In this document: piece after piece, positions 8,751-11,266 of the stretch | How positions within the stretch are numbered: position 1 is the stretch's first letter | How the letters are laid out: every line of letters starts with the position of its first letter | Assembly: GCA_002424545.1 (NCBI GenBank) | Contig: DIKL01000007.1 | Span: 1-11,266 of the forward strand | From: Syntrophaceae bacterium UBA5619 | Lineage (GTDB): Bacteria > Desulfobacterota > Syntrophia > Syntrophales > UBA5619 | Direction: 5' to 3' | DNA length: 11,266 bases | The notes under the pieces: generated by a model | Databases searched by the model: none | What the model was told of the DNA's origin: nothing | The model's input: the letters and a program-made list of their open reading frames with translations, nothing else | Translations under genes and position numbers: made by a program

Positions 8751-8774
8751 TGACCAGCGGTCAGATACTGACCG
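8751..8774 (+). repeat. Overlapping alternative hairpins
   Basis: CGGTCAG-ATA-CTGACCG (8758-8774) is a perfect 7-bp stem. The sequence TGACC (8751-8755) can instead pair with GGTCA (8759-8763), so the two stems exclude each other. A mildly T-rich tail (TAATTTACTTT) follows the longer stem. It lies just downstream of the candidate promoter at 8707. Confidence 0.45.
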
Positions 8775-9017
8775 TAATTTACTTTCTGACTGCTTATGGC
8801 CTGAACGAATCCGTTCCGCATATCCTCTTGAATGAACAGGGGGCTATTCGGTCGGTTCTTGCCGAAACCAGTCGCAGTTTTCATATTCATTGTCAATCCG
8901 TTGTCTTTTTGTTGATATCTGGAAGATATGCTCCAACAAGCCGAATTTCCATGGCGACGCGTTAGGGGTTTCGGGTGAACATAGATCGGGCGGATCGATA
9001 TCGGCGGACAAATCTCC

Positions 9018-9044
9018 CTGGGCAAGCCCAGCGGAACCTTTTTT
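9018..9044 (+). terminator. Possible weak terminator
   Basis: CTGGGC (9018-9023) and GCCCAG (9026-9031) form a tight hairpin, followed after 7 bases by six T residues (9039-9044). The gap between stem and T-run is longer than usual, so activity is uncertain. Confidence 0.35.
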
Positions 9045-9068
9045 CAGTACAATTTGGGATGCAGGCGG

Positions 9069-9102
9069 CCGGAGTAATATTTTCCATTACATCCGGTTTT
9101 TT
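9069..9102 (+). terminator. Strong intrinsic terminator just upstream of the atp cluster
   Basis: CCGGAGTAAT (9069-9078) pairs with ATTAC-A-TCCGG (9086-9096): 10 base pairs with one bulged A, loop ATTTTCC, followed immediately by six T residues (9097-9102). The structure is canonical. It either ends transcripts from upstream (bactofilin operon or an RNA in the gap) or acts as an attenuator, because only 31 bases separate it from the atpF' start. Confidence 0.85.
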
Positions 9103-9120
9103 GCATGATGGATCTCATTT

Positions 9121-9136
9121 GAGGTGATGGGCAGTG
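9121..9136 (+). promoter_or_regulatory. Strong ribosome binding site setting the GTG start of atpF'
   Basis: GAGGTGAT (9121-9128) matches the 16S anti-Shine-Dalgarno over 8 bases and stands 5 bases before GTG 9134. ATG codons at 9105, 9108 and 9127 are out of frame with the gene. The preceding ATCTC (9112-9116) can pair with GAGGT (9121-9125), a small stem that could mask the site. Confidence 0.75.
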
Positions 9137-9559
9137 GTCAGTCTTGATTATTCCCTGGGAATCCAGATCGTCAATTTCCTCCTGCTGATCTTCATCCTGA
9201 ACATTCTTCTCTACAAACCGATCCTCGGCTTGATTGACAAGCGAAAGAAGCAGTTCGAAGATTCCGAGACGGAAATCCGGCGTCTTCAGAAAACCGTGGA
9301 GGAGAAAATGGCCGCGTACGAGGAGAAGCTCCACCAGGCCAAGGCGGCGGCCGTCGAACAAAAAAACGAGATCATCCGGCAGGGCGCTGAAGAGGCCAAG
9401 ACGGTCATCGATGCGGTCAGGGCGGAGATTCCCGAGATGATGGAAAGGTTCCAGGCCAGGATGGATGGGGAGATCGGCACCGCAAAGAAGATCCTGACCG
9501 ATCATTCCCAGCAACTCTCGGTTGAAATTACGGAAAAGATCTTGGGGAGGCGTCTTTGA
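9134..9559 (+). CDS. atpF': ATP synthase F0 subunit b'
   Basis: A 141-residue b-type stalk subunit. One N-terminal membrane helix (about 8-27, QIVNFLLLIFILNILLYKPI at 11-30) is followed by a long charged helix (about 34-140), rich in E, K, A and R, that forms half of the peripheral stalk. With the next gene's b subunit it would make a b/b' heterodimer that holds F1 against the a-subunit. The form with little N-terminal extension, placed first before atpF, is typical of b' in deltaproteobacteria and phototrophs. The GTG start has an excellent ribosome binding site. The stop overlaps the atpF start by one base (TGATG). No clear dedicated promoter fits in the 31 bases after the upstream terminator. 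Confidence 0.92.
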   Translation: MVSLDYSLGIQIVNFLLLIFILNILLYKPILGLIDKRKKQFEDSETEIRRLQKTVEEKMAAYEEKLHQAKAAAVEQKNEIIRQGAEEAKTVIDAVRAEIPEMMERFQARMDGEIGTAKKILTDHSQQLSVEITEKILGRRL

Positions 9560-10224
9560 TGAATGGAGGACGGAGGGGGATACAGTTCGTTGATTTCCCG
9601 CCTGGACAGGAACGGATAACCAACGGGAAGGGAACGACAGGAGGCTTACGGCCGGGCCGGGTCCTTTTTTTGGCCGGTTTGTTCTTCCCCATCCTGACGA
9701 TGACGGCGGCATACGCCTCCGGCGGTGGAGGCGGCGACGAGGGGCCGAACTGGTTCGGTTTTGTTTGGCGCGTCGTCAACTTCCTCATCCTGGTCGGCGT
9801 TCTCTACTGGCTCCTGGCCGATAAAATCAGATCTTTCCTGTCCACCCGACGCGAAGGAATCCAAACCGCCCTTGCCGAGGCCGTCAGCGCCCGTAAGGAC
9901 GCGGAACGAAAATTCAGCGAATACAGCGCAAAGCTTGACAAGGCGACGGGAGAGATCGATGAGATCCAGCGGATGATCCAGGCCCAGGGGCTGACCGAAA
10001 AGGAACGGATGATCGAGGATGCCCGAAACACCGCGAAAAAGATGAAGGAAGATACCCAAGCGCGCATGGAACAGGAGTTCAACAAGGCGAGTCGGGAGCT
10101 CCGGATCGAGGCGGTTCGCCTCTCCACGCAGATGGCGGAAGATCTGCTTCGCAAGAACATCCGGGCGAACGATCACGAAGCTCTGGTGAAGGACTACATC
10201 GAGAAGGTGGTGAACAAAAATTGA
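9559..10224 (+). CDS. atpF: ATP synthase F0 subunit b with signal-like N-terminal extension
   Basis: A 221-residue b subunit, longer than the 155-170 residues usual for the family. Residues 1-33 are hydrophilic with no recognised motif, 34-52 form a signal-like hydrophobic stretch (VLFLAGLFFPILTMTAAYAS at 35-54) with a possible AYA cleavage site, then a glycine-rich GGGGG run. The true b anchor follows (about 67-87, FVWRVVNFLILVGVLYWLLA) and then the long charged stalk helix (about 88-221). ATG 9559 overlaps the b' stop and has GGGGAGG (9544-9550) 8 bases upstream. A TTG one codon earlier is possible. A start nearer residue 34 would look more normal, but I see no better site. The C-terminus overlaps atpH by 4 bases. 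Confidence 0.93.
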   Translation: MNGGRRGIQFVDFPPGQERITNGKGTTGGLRPGRVLFLAGLFFPILTMTAAYASGGGGGDEGPNWFGFVWRVVNFLILVGVLYWLLADKIRSFLSTRREGIQTALAEAVSARKDAERKFSEYSAKLDKATGEIDEIQRMIQAQGLTEKERMIEDARNTAKKMKEDTQARMEQEFNKASRELRIEAVRLSTQMAEDLLRKNIRANDHEALVKDYIEKVVNKN

Positions 10225-10766
10225 TCAGCAGCAACATCGCAAAGCGTTACGCCCGGGCCTTCTTCGAGATCGCCGCCGGGGAACAACGCTACGAGGAGTA
10301 CTACCAGGAGCTGGGCCGCTTTTCCGCCGTTCTCCGGGAGAACGAAAGCCTCGGCGAGTTTTTGGCCAACCCGATCTTCGCCCAACCGGACAAGAAAGCG
10401 GTCGTGGAATCCGTTCTGGAGAAGATCCGCATCTCCCCTCTGACCGCCAATTTTCTGAAACTGCTGGTCGACAAGCGCCGCATCGGCATTCTCTCCGATA
10501 TCGAAGACTGCTACCGGGAATTGATGGACAAGGCGCTGAAAAAGGTCCGGGTGACGGTGAAAACGGCGTTTCCGCTGACAGGCGAACTCTCCCGTCGCCT
10601 GCAGACAGGGCTGGAAAGCATGACCGGCAGACAGGTCGAGATGATCGTTCTGGAGGAGCCTTCCCTGATCGGCGGGATCGTCGTCCGGGTCGGGGATACA
10701 CTGTATGACGGAAGCATCAAAGCGCAATTAAACAACATCAGGAATCTCTTGGGGGAGGACAGATAG
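10221..10766 (+). CDS. atpH: ATP synthase F1 subunit delta
   Basis: A 181-residue OSCP/delta subunit that joins the peripheral stalk b/b' to the top of the F1 alpha3beta3 head. The helical N-terminal domain begins NIAKRYARAFFEIA (5-18) and contains FLKLLVDKRRIGIL (78-91). The C-terminal domain ends with the family signature LEEPSLIGGIVVRVGDTLYD (143-162), followed by GSIKAQLNNI. The start is TTG 10221, overlapping the atpF stop as TTGA, with AAGGTGGTGA (10204-10213) about 7 bases upstream, a near match to the anti-Shine-Dalgarno. The next gene, atpA, starts 3 bases after the stop. Length is typical. Confidence 0.95.
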   Translation: MISSNIAKRYARAFFEIAAGEQRYEEYYQELGRFSAVLRENESLGEFLANPIFAQPDKKAVVESVLEKIRISPLTANFLKLLVDKRRIGILSDIEDCYRELMDKALKKVRVTVKTAFPLTGELSRRLQTGLESMTGRQVEMIVLEEPSLIGGIVVRVGDTLYDGSIKAQLNNIRNLLGEDR

Positions 10767-10769
10767 CGC

Positions 10770-11266
10770 ATGGAAACCATCAGGGCAGAGGAAATCAGCG
10801 AGATCATATCCAGGCAGATCAAGGAGTATGAGAAAAAACTGGATATCAGCGAAACGGGAACGGTCCTCTCCGTCGGGGACGGCATTGCCCGGGTCTACGG
10901 CGTGGAGAATGCCATGGCCATGGAGCTGCTCGAGTTTCCCGGGGGAATCCTCGGGATGGTCCTCAACCTGGAGACGGACAATGTCGGCGTGGCCGTGCTC
11001 GGGGAAGTCACCCATATCAAGGAAGGCGATATCGTAAAGCGGACCGGCAAGATCGCGCAGATTCCCGTCGGTGAGGCCGTCCTCGGCCGGGTCATCGATG
11101 CCACGGGCGCTCCGCTGGACGGCAAGGGCCCCATTGAGACGACGGAATACCGCCGGATCGAGATGATCGCCCCCGGCGTGGTCTTCCGCCAGCCGGTCAA
11201 CGAACCGATGTACACCGGCCTCAAGGCGATCGATGCGATGACGCCGATCGGTCGCGGCCAGCGCGA
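10770..11266 (+). CDS. atpA: ATP synthase F1 subunit alpha, N-terminal part (cut by window end)
   Basis: The first 165 codons of the alpha subunit, the regulatory nucleotide-binding partner of catalytic beta in the F1 head. The family N-terminus [20 protein letters not shown] is followed by the beta-barrel domain with [16 protein letters not shown] (30-45), [16 protein letters not shown] and the pre-P-loop segment [16 protein letters not shown] at the cut. The Walker A lysine motif would come next, just outside the window. The ATG has GGGGGAGGA (10751-10759) 10 bases upstream. The usual atpG, atpD and atpC genes are expected downstream but are not visible. The frame is intact to the last base. 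Confidence 0.97.
   Translation, partial: METIRAEEISEIISRQIKEYEKKLDISETGTVLSVGDGIARVYGVENAMAMELLEFPGGILGMVLNLETDNVGVAVLGEVTHIKEGDIVKRTGKIAQIPVGEAVLGRVIDATGAPLDGKGPIETTEYRRIEMIAPGVVFRQPVNEPMYTGLKAIDAMTPIGRGQR

Larger units (their letters stand above)
8522..9133. other. Geneless, hairpin-rich interval between bactofilin and the atp cluster
   Basis: In 612 bases I see no convincing gene. The short frames on either strand (up to 95 codons) lack ribosome binding sites or recognisable families. By hand count 8761-8940 is about 43% GC, clearly lower than the flanking genes. It holds several inverted repeats (8532-8568, 8593-8633, 8641-8678, 8758-8774, 8915-8929), a TTGACA promoter-like element at 8707 and two hairpin/T-run elements near its right end. 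It could encode a non-coding RNA, form a long atp leader, or be a decayed gene. Confidence 0.6.

Noticed and set aside
8750..8965. 71-codon + strand frame starting with GTG in the geneless interval
   Set aside because: No Shine-Dalgarno, no family, and the start lies within the hairpin element.
8738..9025. 95-codon minus-strand frame in the geneless interval
   Set aside because: No ribosome binding site, no recognisable family and unusual composition; probably chance in lower-GC DNA.

Overview
The window looks like chromosomal DNA from a Gram-negative, rod-shaped bacterium of the former Deltaproteobacteria (Desulfobacterota), possibly near Syntrophales. The reasons are: moderately GC-rich coding sequence; a complete mreB-mreC-mreD-mrdA-rodA elongasome cluster followed by a bactofilin; an ATP synthase cluster with two b-type subunits (b' and b) and no a or c subunit beside them; and a periplasmic SurA/PpiD-type chaperone. 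The taxonomic call is inference from gene content and order. No 16S or other decisive marker is present.

Layout. Bases 1-64 hold the 3' end of a tRNA (probably tRNA-Ala, CCA encoded) and its intrinsic terminator. A roughly 300-base spacer with one plausible sigma-70 promoter leads to mscL (368-772, +), the large mechanosensitive channel. A hairpin separates mscL from a convergent gene (846-2447, -) for a membrane-anchored PpiD/SurA-like folding factor that seems to lack the parvulin domain. A divergent intergenic region with a good promoter (2615-2643) then starts the cell-shape operon on the + strand: mreB (TTG start at 2713), mreC, mreD, mrdA (PBP2), rodA and a bactofilin. These genes are tightly packed: three adjacent pairs overlap or nearly overlap, and gaps are under 30 bases.

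A 612-base geneless stretch (8522-9133) follows. It is less GC-rich than its surroundings and full of inverted repeats. It contains a TTGACA promoter-like element and ends in a textbook intrinsic terminator only 31 bases before the next gene. This is the least explained part of the window. It may encode a structured non-coding RNA, or it may be a regulated leader of the ATP synthase operon.

The right end carries atpF' (b'), atpF (b), atpH (delta) and the first 165 codons of atpA (alpha), which is cut by the window edge just before the Walker A motif. All are on the + strand and overlapping or nearly so.

Functionally, MreB filaments with MreC/MreD position the RodA glycosyltransferase and PBP2 transpeptidase for lateral-wall growth, and bactofilin adds a second cytoskeletal polymer. 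MscL protects the envelope against osmotic downshock, and the PpiD-like protein helps exported proteins fold. The ATP synthase genes encode peripheral stalk and F1 subunits. No clearly novel defence or mobile system is visible; the window is mostly conserved core genes.
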